A stretch of DNA of 64,000 nucleotides from Ypsolopha sequella (GCA_934047225.1 OW203986.1:26601221-26665220); one strand, 5' to 3'. Positions 34,046-45,391 are shown, numbered from the stretch's first letter. Notes: a model not told the origin generated them from the letters alone. Made by a program: numbers and translations.

Positions 34046-34480
34046 GTGATCATCTACCCGTCTCCACGCTTCAGTTTAGAGACCTGCCTACTTAGCACAT
34101 TATAATGTATACATATATATATATATATAATTATATATATCATGTATATTATGATGTGTTGAGTGGGTAGGTTTTTGAATTGGAGTGTGGAGATGGGTGG
34201 ATGATTATTTATCTTTGTTATTGATTGATTATTAATTTTTATATTTATTTATTTATATATATATACTTTTTATTTTTCATGATTATAATTTTTCTTTTTT
34301 TTTCTTTTGTCTCTCATTTGTCTGTCAATCATTCACTTCATTTTATGACATTTTAAAATTATATATTGTATCAAATTCCACTGAAGCCGACTATTCGTCG
34401 AAATATATCTGGAAACTATTCTTTTAATAAGTGTTTTTATATAAATATATAATATAAACTGAATAAAAAAACAAATAAGT
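34046..34480 (+). other. 3' UTR of the Penelope-like element
   Basis: Contains TATATA runs, a GT/T-rich stretch (34140-34330), the hammerhead-like fold and a tail ending CTGAATAAAAAAAC. Its last ~150 bp are repeated inverted at 30272-30424. Confidence 0.7.
34376..34414 (+). ncRNA. Hammerhead-like motif in the Penelope-like tail
   Basis: TTCCA and TGGAA pair as helix I; CTGAAGC stands at the CUGANGA core; CGAC-TATTC-GTCG forms helix II; AAATATATC supplies the A-rich core, a minimal helix III and an ATC cleavage triplet. The last core base is C instead of A and only AAA remains if helix II takes all four pairs, so activity is doubtful. The position in a Penelope-like terminus is where such ribozymes are known. 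Confidence 0.45.
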
Positions 34481-34485
34481 TATCT

Positions 34486-34790
34486 TCAATATTTAATATA
34501 TAAATATATAATACTTTTAAATTGATTATTTGGCAATGACTTGAGGTAATCAGGGATGCCATTGTAGATTTTTATGGCCATATATGAACAATTTTTTTGG
34601 TACAATGTTGTCCGGGGTGTAAAGTCAACCACTAGTCTGTCAGGGTTCCTAGTATTTCTTTGGTAAAAATCACTTGCTTTTGTAAATAAGTCCAAATGCA
34701 GTTTCACAAACTTGCAAATTTCAAAAATGTATAGACACGGCAATGGGAATATATTACATTCCTTGAAATAAGGCTTGCATGATTGATCTG
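34486..34790 (-). pseudogene. LINE reverse transcriptase C-terminal fragment
   Basis: The - strand frame reads LPLPCLYIFEICKFV, then FYQRNTRN, then YMAIKIYNGIPDYLKSLP, the pattern found at the C-terminus of Jockey/CR1-like LINE ORF2 proteins. It is related to the fragment at 37646-38289. The 5' side is cut by the MITE cluster starting at 34793 and the 3' side runs into the Penelope-like right edge. Only about 100 codons remain. Confidence 0.7.
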
Positions 34791-34792
34791 CC

Positions 34793-35240
34793 CCCCTATT
34801 CTGTATCTTTGGTTGCCAACTGGACTGGGTGCTTATCATCAAAAACAAAGATAAAAACTGAACTTTCAAAATTGCCTTTAGTAGGTATTGAACTATTTAC
34901 GAACTGTGTCGTCACTTCAAGTGCGAACATATCCTTAGACAATCGAAATTCGATAGTAGATCTATGGTTTACATGATAGGCACCTAGTCCAGCCCCCCTA
35001 TTCTGTATCTTTGGTTGCCAACTGAACTGGGTGCGTATCATCAAAAACATAGATAAAAACAGAAATTTCAAAAGTGCCTTTAGTGGGTATTGAACTATTC
35101 ACGAACTGTGCCGTCACTTCTAGTGCGAACATATCCTTAGACAATCGGAATTTGATAGTATATCTATGTTTTTGATGATAGGCACCCAGTCCAGTCGGCA
35201 ATTAGAGGTACATAATAAGCCCTCTGATGGCAACTAGAGA
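34793..35240. mobile_element. Two tandem copies of a ~210-bp long-TIR MITE
   Basis: Each copy starts CCCCCTATTCTGTATC, GGTTGCCAACTGGACTGGG and CATCAAAAACATAGAT and ends with the inverse ATCTATGTTTTTGATGATAGG and CACCCAGTCCAG. TIRs are about 55-60 bp. Copy 1 runs to about 34993 and has lost its outermost right end; copy 2 begins at about 34994. The 65-91 codon frames on the - strand simply follow the repeat and reappear in every copy. Confidence 0.8.
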
Positions 35241-35338
35241 TACATAATAGGCCCGCTGGTGCTATACCACATCTCGCACGGACACATTTTTTTTGCGCTA
35301 TGATCACTTTCTGAAAGTCCGTAGTAGTGGATTGTCTA

Positions 35339-35541
35339 AAAATTCTATCTTAGGATGATTTGCAGTATAATTTTGAACAGCTTAGACTAAATTCTATCTT
35401 AGGATGATTTGCAGTATAATTTTGAACAGCTTAGACTAAATTCTATCTTAGGATGATTTGCAGTATAATTTTGAACAGCTTAGACTAAATTCTATCTTAG
35501 GATGATTTGCAGTATAATTTTGAACAGCTTAGACTAAATTC
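35339..35541. repeat. Tandem repeat, 49 bp x 4
   Basis: Units begin AAATTCTATCTTAGGATG and continue TTGCAGTATAATTTTGAACAG to CTTAGACT. Four near-perfect copies followed by a truncated start (AAATTCC). Confidence 0.95.
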
Positions 35542-35867
35542 CAGAGGATTTACAGGAAGCATGTGCAGGATCAGAGGTTTTAAGGCGCTACGGAAAAAAA
35601 ATCGACACTTTAAGAACTTGCATATATCTACTTCAGTACATTATGTATTATTTTAATAAAATAGTATATTATTTTTGGATTCTTTTTCTAGGGATCTGTT
35701 ATAACAGAAACGCGATTGGAGAAATTCGGCTCGATAGAAATATTTATGGAAATGAGGTCTTTTTCGACACCAATTCTCCTGGTTAACCTGGTTTGACTAT
35801 TTAGAATGACGTATTGACTGCAATTTTATTTTATTAGATGGGTTTTAACGGTATCTAGGACCAGCCC

Positions 35868-36090
35868 CCCTATTCTGTATCTTGAGTTGCCAACTGGACA
35901 GGGTGCCTATCGTCAAAAACATAGATAAAAACTAAACTTTCAAAATTGCTTTTAGTGGGTATTGAATTATTTACGAACTGTGTCGTCACTTCAAGTGCTA
36001 ACATGCCCTTAGACAATCGGAATTCGATAGTATATCTATGTTTTTGATGATAGACACCCAGTCCAGAAGGCAACTAGAGATACATAATAG
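35868..36090. mobile_element. Third copy of the ~210-bp long-TIR MITE
   Basis: Starts CCCCCCTATTCTGTATC and ends GGCAACTAGAGATACATAAT, the inverse of the start. Shares the internal segment CGTCACTTC..TCCTTAGACAATCGG-like sequence with the copies at 34793-35240 and 47349-47571. Confidence 0.85.
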
Positions 36091-37624
36091 GCCCGCTGGT
36101 TAAACGAAATTTTGATAGCAACTTTAGTACATTTTATATTAATAAAAAAACGACTTTTTGCAACTTTTCCATGAATCCGTCCCTCTCGCATTGAGGGTTT
36201 TTCCGCATATGGAGTAACAGGGACGCTAAAACTTTTACATTTCGCCTTAAGTAGGAGTTATTGCATAAAATGCCAAAAAAATGGCGGTATATCATTTGAC
36301 TGATTATGACTAAAAAAAGGGGTTGCAAAATATCTTGAAGTATTTTTTTTTATATTATTTAATAACAAAATAAGTAAAAATAATAGAATAACATAATTAA
36401 AATAAGTACCTATTAGTATTAAACTAAGATTTAAGAAAAGCGGTAGTAGTTAGTTGTTTTGTTTTTAGAAAAGATCATAAATGTTATTTTGTCACTCGTT
36501 TCAATTTCTCGGAAAACGAGAAATAAACATTCACTTTGAAACCCCTCTGTTGAAACGAAAGAAAAGTACGTGTAGGAGTCTCATCTTAGGGTTCCGTAAC
36601 CATATCAAACTAGCGCACGCCCCGCAGTGTTACTCGCGTGGATCCTGTTTCTCCCAATACCGTGAATTTCCTAAAATACCTTCTTAGCGGAATATACAAG
36701 GAACCTTAAGGAGCTATGCGAATTTTATTTTTTTCACTGTCACTCCAAGCGAAAACAGGCTCAATGTTAAAAAAAAATGTTAGTTTTATAATTTTTACCA
36801 AAATTTCAAATATCAAATCTCTAGATATTGTTGAAACACACCTAATAAAATATTTTTGAGTTCTGTATATGATTCCTATTGGTCAAACGAGGAGAAAAAG
36901 TGTGTTTGAAGACCTCATTTCAGCAATTATTTCTATCGAGGAAAATTTATCTAAACATGTTTTCCAATTTCAAAACCCTAGATTATATAGTCAAAATGCA
37001 TATACCAGAAACTGATTATAATTTCCCGTTTATTTCGTGAAATACACAGAAAAGAAACACCCGTATTTTTTTCGCATACTTAAGGCGGTTAAGTATAAAT
37101 TTCATGTCCCTAGGTTCAGCCATTTGTTCTGGGGGTTAATAGGTCAGTCAGTTAGGCAATCAGCCAGTCGGGGTATTCTTTTATACTACCATACAATCGC
37201 AAATTGCTAATGCGTTGTTGGGACATAGTCTAAATAATTCACGGATCGGTTACGCCAAATATGCTCTCGCTTTTAGACAATATTTTTTAAGAAATAAAAT
37301 TTTAAATTGAAAATTAAAACTAAAAGTTAATTTGTTTCATCAATGAAACAAAAAAATAATTATACGAGTACCAATGCGGATCTTAAAATATGTCTAAAGT
37401 TTGGCCTATCATATTTTACTGTACTATACAAATATTAAAATGTACATGCAAACAGGTTAATTTATATTATCTATATACATTATTATATGATGAAATACTT
37501 ATTTAATTAAATTTAATTGTCTACCATGTATTATATTATGAAATGAAGACATTGTAAATAGTTACTTTGTTATATTATGTATGTCAATGATTATGTCATA
37601 TTATTATATCATGTCATGAGGCTA
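36091..37624. other. No gene recognised
   Basis: Repeat-derived AT-rich DNA. 36785-36960 is homologous to the two sides of the LINE insertion at 39137-39639 (TCTAGATATTGTTGAAACAC, then TTTGAGTTCTGTATATGATTCC and CAAACGAGGAGAAAAAGTG). AGGGTTCCGTAACCAT at 36588 recalls repeat family R1. No exon-like segment. Confidence 0.4.
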
Positions 37625-37645
37625 GGATCTAAATACTCTCTAATG

Positions 37646-38289
37646 TCATAAAACATTTGTCAAGTAGACATTTGGTTTCCTTTTCTTCATTTTTAAAGGC
37701 ATGTTCTTAAATTCTTCTGGCAGCTCATTATAAATTTTAATAGACATAATGAACTTTTTCTTTGAAAAGTAACTTATATTTGGGAAAATATAAACGATCT
37801 TTATTTCTTGTTTGTTTTTTGAACACATCTTGTTTTTGATAAAATAATCTTCATGTTGGGCAACAAACAAACAAATTTCCCTTATGTACATACAAGGTAG
37901 GGGCAACATTTTTGATTTCTGAAACAGTGGTTTGCAGGTGTCTAAAAACCAGCGCCACAGATAACTCGTATGCATTTTTTCTGCACTTTAAGTGCTTTGT
38001 CAACTGCAACAGAATTTTCGCACAATATCAAGCCGTAATTAAGTACTGAGGACACATACCCATGATAAATTATGCAGTAACTGCTGCTTTTTGTGTAATA
38101 AAGTTTAAGTACAACACGGTTTTTCAGATTTGACGTAAGTATCACAATTATCAAGCAAAAATCTGAAAGAACACTAAAATCACGAAGAACGCAATTTGGC
38201 GTTACAATTAGAAAAAAAAAGTTTTTTTTCAGCGTAAAGAGAAATATAATTAGGTTTTTTCCTTTATTAATTTTAAAAGAAATACACAA
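37646..38289 (-). pseudogene. LINE reverse transcriptase C-terminal fragment, frameshifted
   Basis: Two overlapping - strand frames are joined by a frameshift near 37950: ..YVSSVLNYGLILCENS..LKVQKKCIRVICGAG and then ..CKPLFQKSKMLPLPCMYIREICLFV..FIMSIKIYNELPEEFKNMP. Same family as 34486-34790 (LPLPCxYI, IKIYNxxP). The GLILCENS..KVQKKCIRVI block is typical of the region after the LINE RT domain. The 5' end is lost. Confidence 0.75.
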
Positions 38290-39136
38290 AAATAAAAAAT
38301 AAATTGCGTGATTTTTCTGTACAGGAAGAATGTTGACTGTTTGAGTATTAAAAAATGAAATGAAATAAAAAATAATAAAAATATGAAGACTATTTTTATT
38401 TCTTTACTCTTTAAAAAATATTTCATTTTGTTTTTAGATCAGTAGACTGATCATACTAGTTCTCATGCCGAATGACGTTTTTCGTGACTTTAGTGATACT
38501 TGTTTTGCTCTCGATGATTGTGATACTTGTGTCAAATCTAAAAACTACATAATGTTGTTCAACTTCGTAACTAATTAATTACATACATTTTATTTGTTAC
38601 AAATATTTAGATTTAATATGCTAAATTGTCCAAATTTCGCGGAGCCGGTCCTTAAGAACGGTTAGAAAAAAAGTTATAATAAAATTTTTATAGAATAGGG
38701 TTACATTTTAACTTTTGGACCCACGGAACCTTAAAAAAACCAGATAATTAATGTTTCCGATAGAGCTCAACGAAAAGGTTAAGTTTGTTTTTTGGACGAG
38801 ATCGGCGTCCGAAAACCGGTCTTTGGAATAATAAAATGTTATCAATTTTACGTTACGTCGAATGGAAGTTTTTTTCTAGTAAGTAGTAGGCTTTAGAGGT
38901 CTACACATTAGAGACTAAACACGGCGTTTTAGAATGACGCTCCGAAATGTAGCTTTTGAAAGCTCTGAGCTTTTCAACGGACCCTGTCACTCCATGCGGA
39001 AAAACGCAAAGTGCTAGATGGATTCAGGGCTAAAGAGAAAAAAATTTTATTTATATAAATTTCTTACAACCACGATCTAGTTATTGTTAAGACCCATCTA
39101 ATAAAATATATTTGAGTTCTGTACATGATTCCAATT

Positions 39137-39639
39137 CTTATCCCCTAGTTAAAGTAGATAGTTTTTTTCATTTTTCATTTTTTCATTTTCATATAAGTCA
39201 TTTGTATAGTATAAGTTTTATGTTTTTATGTTAAAAAATCTTGCTAAGTTTCTTGCCCTTCTACTTAGCAAAACTAATCGAATGGGTGGAGGTAGGCATG
39301 TATATGTAACCTATTAGTATGTAGTGTATAGGATGGTATTTGGTCGGCCGCCTGGATTCGTGCTGGGGGCTTGGTTGGTGATCATTGAACCTTGTTCCTG
39401 GTCCCTGGCCGGGTCTCCGGTATGGGTTCGGGCGATTGATTGTATTTAAATTTGTATAGTATATTTTACCTATCATTTTAATCATATAAATATTGGTACA
39501 TAAATTAAATAAACCTTTAATTTAGTTCATGTACATTTATTATTTTATTACATATATTTTTACAAGATTATATTTGATTTGTAAAAAGTGTATTTTACAT
39601 ACCTACTTTGCAAAATAAACTATTTGAATTTGAATTTGA
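39137..39639 (+). mobile_element. 5'-truncated LINE with TTTGAA tail
   Basis: About 0.5 kb ending TTTGAATTTGAATTTGA, a short-repeat tail instead of poly(A). It interrupts a sequence whose uninterrupted relative is at 36870-36905 (GATTCCTATTGGTCAAACG against GATTCCAATT..TTGACAAACG), so both edges can be placed. No RT codons recognisable. Confidence 0.65.
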
Positions 39640-39846
39640 CAAACGAGGAGAAAAAGTGTGTTTGAAGACCTAATTTCAATAACTATTTATATCGAGTGAA
39701 AGTTTTTTAATCGCGTTTCTGTTCAACAGACATCTAGAAAAAGGTTTCAAAAATATTATAACAATTTATCAAACTAGACTAGAAACTAAAACGTACATAT
39801 AGAACTCCGAAAAGTGCCAACATTTTCACGGTAGCGCCTTAAGAAA

Positions 39847-40122
39847 ATAGAGGGGTGTAAACGGTAACATATCTAAGTATCCTAACATTATAAATAGGGG
39901 GGTGTAAACGGTAACATATCTAAGTATCCTAACATTATAAATAGAGGGGTGTAAACGGTAACATATCTAAGTATCCTAACATTATAAATAGAGGGGTGTA
40001 AACGGTAACATATCTAAGTATCCTAACATTATAAATAGAGGGGTGTAAACGGCAACATCTCTAAGTATACTAACATTATAAATAGAGGGGTGTAAACGGT
40101 AACATATCTAAGTATAACACTA
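39847..40122. repeat. Tandem repeat, ~46 bp x 6
   Basis: Units: AGGGGTGTAAACGGTAACAT, then ATCTAAGTATCCTAACATTATAAATAG. Five are near-identical; one has GGCAACATCTC and the last is shortened (AAGTATAACACTATAAATC). Confidence 0.95.
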
Positions 40123-41012
40123 TAAATCACTTCTGCAGGTTTGTTTCTTTAGGAAAGTAGTTCAATCGATTATGTAGTAAAATTTTAAAATATGAAAAGA
40201 CATTTTTTTAATGGAAAGGCATTTACGCTTATTATTTACCTATGTATTTTATCTTCCGAATGCCCTGTGAAATATTCTTAAAAACCTTACACTCAAATTT
40301 TTTCAAGGGTTTCAATTCAGAACGATTTTCGTATCAACGTCGTCGTCGTAATTAGATAATGTGTTGGTAACATTATCGATATCCGAAGGTAAGCGTTTCA
40401 GATACGTTCTACAAGTGATCGTATCCGGTTACCGACATGTCCAGTGATTGTTCCCCGGATGAAATATCGTAGGAGACTTGGATGTGGCAGTCAAGTTTTG
40501 TAATAAAACTATCGGGTGGTAATTTTCAAGGTGTATTTTATAGATAATATTGTTCGTGGCTGTGACTTCTGGTTGCATCAAATTCGGAAGAAAAAAGTTA
40601 TCTTTTATTTTATCGTTAAATAAATAGGTTGAGTCATTTTTATCAGGATGAGGATCCCTCCAACGAGATTGCTATATATCACTGAGGTAAATATTTCGTT
40701 TTGTTTCTAGGTTTGTTTCTTACACACAGGTCTTATCAGTAATTGCCCAATCTCTACACTAACGAGTCTTTATTTCGACTTCCGTGCGTGAAGATCGCTC
40801 GGATGAAACGGTGACCTATTTCCATGTGTTACGACAGACCCTTATTGAAATCGTATAGATGCCATTGCGTAGGTAATTCAGTCGGTAATTCGTCGAGCCT
40901 CGAAAGTTTATCCGAGATTTACGTATGGAGCGGGAGCAAGGTCGGCGCGCGGCGCGCCGGGGCGAGCGTGTGTCGCCGGCAGTCGGCGCGGCGAGCTCGA
41001 CGGTCCACCACG

Positions 41013-42008
41013 ATGCGGGACGAGGAGTCACCCCCGCCGCCCCCGGCCCGCAGCCCTGGCCCCTCGCGCCTGCGACGCACGCTCCACACGCTACGCTCGC
41101 CGTTCCGCTCCGGGTCGCCCTTCCACATCGGTTCTATCAAACGTACCGGCTCCACTAAATCCTCCGCCTCAGACGGCGAGAACGCGCGCGACGATCGTAC
41201 CATGCGCAAGAAAAACAAGAAGCAGCGCGCCGAGAGCGCTTCGGACGCGTCCGGAGCTTCCCGGAGCACGGACGGGTCTCCTCACGTCGAGAAGAAAAAG
41301 AAGGAGGGCGTACTGCGCCGCCTGGGGACCATGACGAAGCGCAAGGAGGGATCCCCCTCAACTTCCCCTCTGCCGACCGCAGAGCCAAGTACGAGTGAGT
41401 CCGCCGTAGAAGCGAGCACGAGCGAGCCCGCCATAGAAGCCACCACGAGCAAGCCCTCTGCAGAAGCGAGCACGAGGGAGCCAACCGCGGAACCGAGCAC
41501 GAACGAACCGCAAGACTCTATCGTGCTCACACCCCCTCCTCTTCAGATCTCTAAACTCGAACCCGCGCCGGCCTCCCCCGAATCTCCGGCGAGTCCGATC
41601 GCAGTAGAGCACCCCGTAGCGACGCGACCTTTCACTAAGGCGGCATGGAAGAGGAAGAGTTCGGAAGTGGAAATGGAGCGGCCGGTCGAGGAGCCTAGTC
41701 CGGAAAACGCACTGCGGAGGCGCATCGCATTCGTGACGCAAGCCTCGATGGCATTTTCCGAGGACGTACCGGATGAGGAAGGGGAGGGGCATTCGCCTGA
41801 GGTGGGGTCGCTACAGGAGGCGGTGGCGCTAGCACGCGCGCGGCTGGCTGCAAGTGCACACTCGTCACCATCGCCATCTCCGCAGCCGACGCTGGACAAC
41901 GACACGGAAGAGGAGGGCTACGTGGACGCCATGCCACCGTACGGAGACCTCATCGAGCCCGGGAAGGCTGACGAGGGCGCAGCGCCGGCCCCGACGGCCG
42001 CTACACCG
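41013..42008 (+). CDS. Rab32: Rab32, alternative long first coding exon
   Basis: Encodes a 332-residue N-terminal extension beginning MRDEESPPPPP. The start is the first ATG after an accessory-free CpG-rich leader (context CACCACGATGC); the frame is also open upstream to an ATG at 40824, with less plausible sequence. The exon ends CCG followed by the consensus donor GTGAGT, in phase 0, which fits the phase-0 acceptor at 56045. The protein is low-complexity: Ser/Pro/Arg-rich start, Lys-rich blocks (RKKNKKQR, EKKKKEG), five 9-residue repeats of the AEPSTSEP type and an acidic end. No membrane segment or folded domain is visible. Drosophila lightoid also makes N-terminally extended forms, to my knowledge. 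GC content is far above flanking DNA. Confidence 0.8.
41388..41512 (+). repeat. 27-bp coding repeat in the long first exon
   Basis: Five degenerate units coding for AEPSTSES, AVEASTSEP, AIEATTSKP, SAEASTREP and TAEPSTNEP. Period is 9 codons, so copy-number changes keep the frame. Confidence 0.85.
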
Positions 42009-42035
42009 GTGAGTGAAGCGCGGGTGTTACTGTAG

Positions 42036-42175
42036 GTGGCAGGCCAGTGGTCGGGCTAGCGCCGAGCGATGCGCGCGCGTCACGAGTCATGACCTTCGAG
42101 GAGTCGGCGGACGAGTGCTACCTGAGCGTGTGCGAGTGTTGCGGCTTCAGCGCGGAGACCGCGGTGCTGTTCCCT
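42036..42175 (+). other. Coding-like exon segment of uncertain frame
   Basis: Open in the frame that reads MTFEESADECY and SVCECCGFSAETAVLFP, ending at CCT before the consensus donor GTACGT in phase 0, again compatible with 56045. The upstream edge TTACTGTAG could be an acceptor, but the distance from the donor at 42009 is only 27 nt and the frame differs by one base from that of 41013-42008. Either this is an in-frame continuation hidden by a one-base indel, or a separate 5' exon. The Cys-rich composition and codon choice look genuinely coding. Confidence 0.5.
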
Positions 42176-42309
42176 GTACGTTTCATTTCACGCTAGTTTT
42201 CAGCGGCGTCCGTCCGGCCATCGGCATGCCTTTCGTGAGTACATCGCGAATATCGCAACGTTCTCTGTCACGGTGCTCGTGTGTGCTTGTGCTCGCAATC
42301 GATACTTCT

Positions 42310-43780
42310 AATTAAATTATTAATTTGTGCTAGACGCAAAATAATTAACATGGAAATTATGCGGGGCACGGTCTGAAACCTTCACGTTTGTGTATACAAG
42401 TGCACGATTTTCACGTTCTTCGCACGCTTTTTGTTTTATTTTGGATTAGGGTTAGCACATTTTGTACATATTAATTTCTCTTGTTACATAACTTGCACAC
42501 AATTACCTTTAGCAACTGTAACTAGATAGAGGTATTTAGGACGAGTGATGCATGATCACATTAGCAAAAGTAATCATTTTGAAACTAAAAAATGCGCGCT
42601 TTCTGTCTGATATTTAGATGCCTTTAAGAATTCTATACGTAGTGACAATTGAAGTGAATAGCTTTTTTTCTTATTTTTGACAACTTTGTGTTAACATAGT
42701 AACATTGTAGTTGTTGTAACCTAATAGTAACAGTCTTTTTACCAAAAGATGAGAAATCAAGTTGGCTGTGATTGCTAGTGCATGCAAAATTGTACTCAAA
42801 ACTCAATTTGACCAAAATGTCAGTTAGGAGTTAGGAGTTCCTGCCACTTCAACATCGATATTAACCTCGTATATGGGTTACCCTCGATATGGGTTTCGGG
42901 TCCAAGATTTTACTGGTTATAATATTATATTATAAAACATACCAAAACTCAAGTAAAAAAAGTATCAGCATGCTAAATTTGATTATAACATTCTCACAAT
43001 TTGAGATTGCAATACCGGTTATACCTATGCAGAATCAAAATTAACATTATATCATTGCGTATAGAAACGCAATATACTGCAATGATATAATGTTAATTTA
43101 TATATATCCTTGCGATGGATAAATCGCCAAGTGTTCAAACATAGAAATTTATTTCTGTCATAGTTTCTATACAGAAACAGATACATCTAGGATTTAAAAT
43201 ATTACATAATTATATTTAAAAAAAAACTGTTGTATCAAAATACTTAAAACTCGCCATGCGTGGTGGTTATACGCACTTTAGCCTTTTGTTTTATTGTGCT
43301 TTAAAATCTTTAAAGCACAATAGGATAAAAATAAATAAACGACTACAGCGTGTGCCGTGACGTTTTCCTTTTCGATGGAATTCTATCAGTGCTATTTCTA
43401 TCCCCTTATCTCTTAAAAAACTCGATTTATTCCCGTTTTGCTCGAATTCTAAAATCCATTCTAAGATGACGACTACATCATACAAGTCTAGAGTCCAAAT
43501 TTTATGTTCCTATGTCCAGCCGTTTAACCTAGGCGTTGATGATCAGCCGTCGCTGTCACACAAAATTAAATCAATCAAAAAATCATAAATTTTATTCAGT
43601 TTTTACAGTAGTTTTAAATTTAGAGCTAGTGCCTGGAGTTACCTTTTAAGCAAAATATTGCCTGTGCAGGTGAACCCACTCCTTCATAGCTTCACTTCAG
43701 ACGCTGTTAAATTTTATTAACTAAGTAGTAAGAACACAGTCAGGGTGCTTTTTTACATACATACTCTTATACAAATTATA
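42310..43780. other. Rab32 intron 1 (long form), no separate gene
   Basis: AT-rich. A short inverted pair surrounds TATCATTGCGTATAGAAACG near 43050-43100 (ATTAACATTATATCATTG and its inverse). No exon-like open frame. Confidence 0.45.
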
Positions 43781-44042
43781 CAAGGTGACTTTTTGATCAT
43801 CGTCCAAATTCATACTGGAGGCTTGTTAAGTGATCATTATCATGGATCAATAACAATTTTGGTGAAATTCGTAAAATGAAATTTCGACTCCCCATAGTGA
43901 TTCACTCGGGACTGGAAGTGAATTTCTATGGGAAGCCGAAATTTCATTTTAGGAATTTAACAAAAATTGTTATTGATCCAAGATACTGATCACTTATCAA
44001 GCCTCCAGTATGAATTTGGACGATGATCAAAAAGTCACCTTG
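43781..44042. mobile_element. 262-bp palindromic MITE, TA target, copy 2
   Basis: Same ends (CAAGGTGAC..GTCACCTTG), same length and same TA flanks as 3198-3459, with a few per cent divergence. Confidence 0.9.
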
Positions 44043-45391
44043 TATATAGCAGACGCCCCCGTAGCAAGGTTCTCTTTTCTTACGATTTTATAACATATAC
44101 CATTTTGACAAATTTTTACGTCATACAAAGAACCTGCAGTCCAAATTTTACGTCTCTGATTCCAGTCGTTTAGACTAGTTTTTCGGAAATCCCGCAGCGC
44201 GGAAGAGAACCAGTAGGTTAACCCGGAAAGTTGTGGCGCGACCGCCAAAATAACCTTCGTGGTTATTTTTTATGACAATCCAAAACTACTTTGGCCTAGG
44301 CCAGACTAGTTTGTCTTGAAATCGGATTTGGCTGGTAACATATATAATAGGTCTTTACCTATGAAATTGCCGAAATTTTCTTACAGATTCATGAGTTCAT
44401 AATTCCTGTAATTCAATAGCTATTTCCATTATTTGTTTTTTGTTTAATAGTTGATTTCAAGGTTTTACATCTATGTATAAAAAAAATTATGGTCAGTTTG
44501 ATAAACAAAATTAAATCTTCAAAAACAGTTCGTCCTAAAACCCATCCATTTCTATGATAAGATTCGTTATAATTTTTTACAGCTGAGACTTTTCAAAAAT
44601 TAAATTAATGTTGCTCTTAGCTTAATGTTGTGTCATTCATACACAAAATAAATTATGTACATCATTTGGATTTGTCATTCCTGAAAAAATATTCTCTATA
44701 GAAAATGGCAATTTCATATGTAAAGACCTATTATAAATAAATAATAGATAATGAATGTATAGAGTAGTTTAGAAAGAAGCGTTAATAGTGAGTTAAACAT
44801 AATCCTAAGCGGATAATATGGGTACAATGCAATAGGTATGTGTCGACAACATTTTACTAAGCTCAGCAACGATAAAATTTAAAATAATATGTCATAATTT
44901 TTGTTAGGGCTCGTAGATGAAAGAAATTTATTTAATTTAACCCGTCTTCTAATACAGGGTTATTTTTGGACCCGTAGCCAAATTTTTTCACGTCATAGTA
45001 CAATCAATTTATGAAATAAAAAGTGATATTTTTTCAACATTTTTTCCCCAGCTTAAATTTTCCTAACGTAAATTACAATTATGCTCACTCGTTTGTTCAC
45101 CGTGCGCACCGCCCCACGCGCAGCCTGGCCACCTCCTCACCACCCTCCCCTCCCTATGGCATAAAATGCGGATTTAAAAAAGGAAAAGTTATTATTTTTT
45201 TTACCAAATATTTTTTTATTTCTTTCCATAATTCATTTTTACTTTTGGCCAGGGGTCCAAAAATAACCCTATATGGGCGCCACAAGGAGCGATCGTGCTC
45301 CAAATAATTGGCAATTGAACTGAGCTCTAGTGAAAAATATTAATATTTTATAGAACTCAAATTTACGACATATTAAATTTCATTTAAACTG
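44043..45391. other. Intronic, no gene recognised
   Basis: AT-rich. A C-rich patch at 45085-45160 (CCGTGCGCACCGCCCCACG, CACCCTCCCCTCCC) has no recognisable coding. No complete repeat ends found. Confidence 0.4.

Larger units (their letters stand above)
30213..34498 (+). mobile_element. Penelope-like element with complex terminal repeats
   Basis: Layout: an inverted copy of the 3' tail (30272-30424, with a long T run before it), a direct copy of the ORF end plus 3' UTR (30432-30812, matching 33754-34131), a 5' leader, an intact ORF (31292-34045) and the 3' UTR. Partial tandem and inverted copies at the 5' side are a known peculiarity of Penelope-like elements. The motif AAATAAGTTATCTTCAATAT occurs inverted at the left edge, after the direct repeat and at the right edge. 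Direct-repeat copies differ by little more than one inserted G at 30660-30665, so the insertion is young. Confidence 0.85.

Noticed and set aside
34796..35201. 65-91 codon frames such as those containing RLSKDMFALEVT
   Set aside because: They recur wherever the ~210-bp long-TIR MITE occurs and follow its sequence; the element is a palindromic MITE without coding capacity.
35339..35541. CRISPR-like array (also 39847-40122 and 59943-60785)
   Set aside because: Repeat units abut directly without unique spacers, and the DNA is eukaryotic; these are minisatellites.
40919..41937. Long minus-strand frames opposite the Rab32 long exon
   Set aside because: GC-rich DNA gives long antisense frames. 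They have no splice logic or motifs, while the + strand exon joins in phase to the GTPase core.
42009..42035. A 27-nt intron between GTGAGT and TGTAG
   Set aside because: Too short for a spliceosomal intron in animals, and removal would leave the downstream frame closed by a stop.
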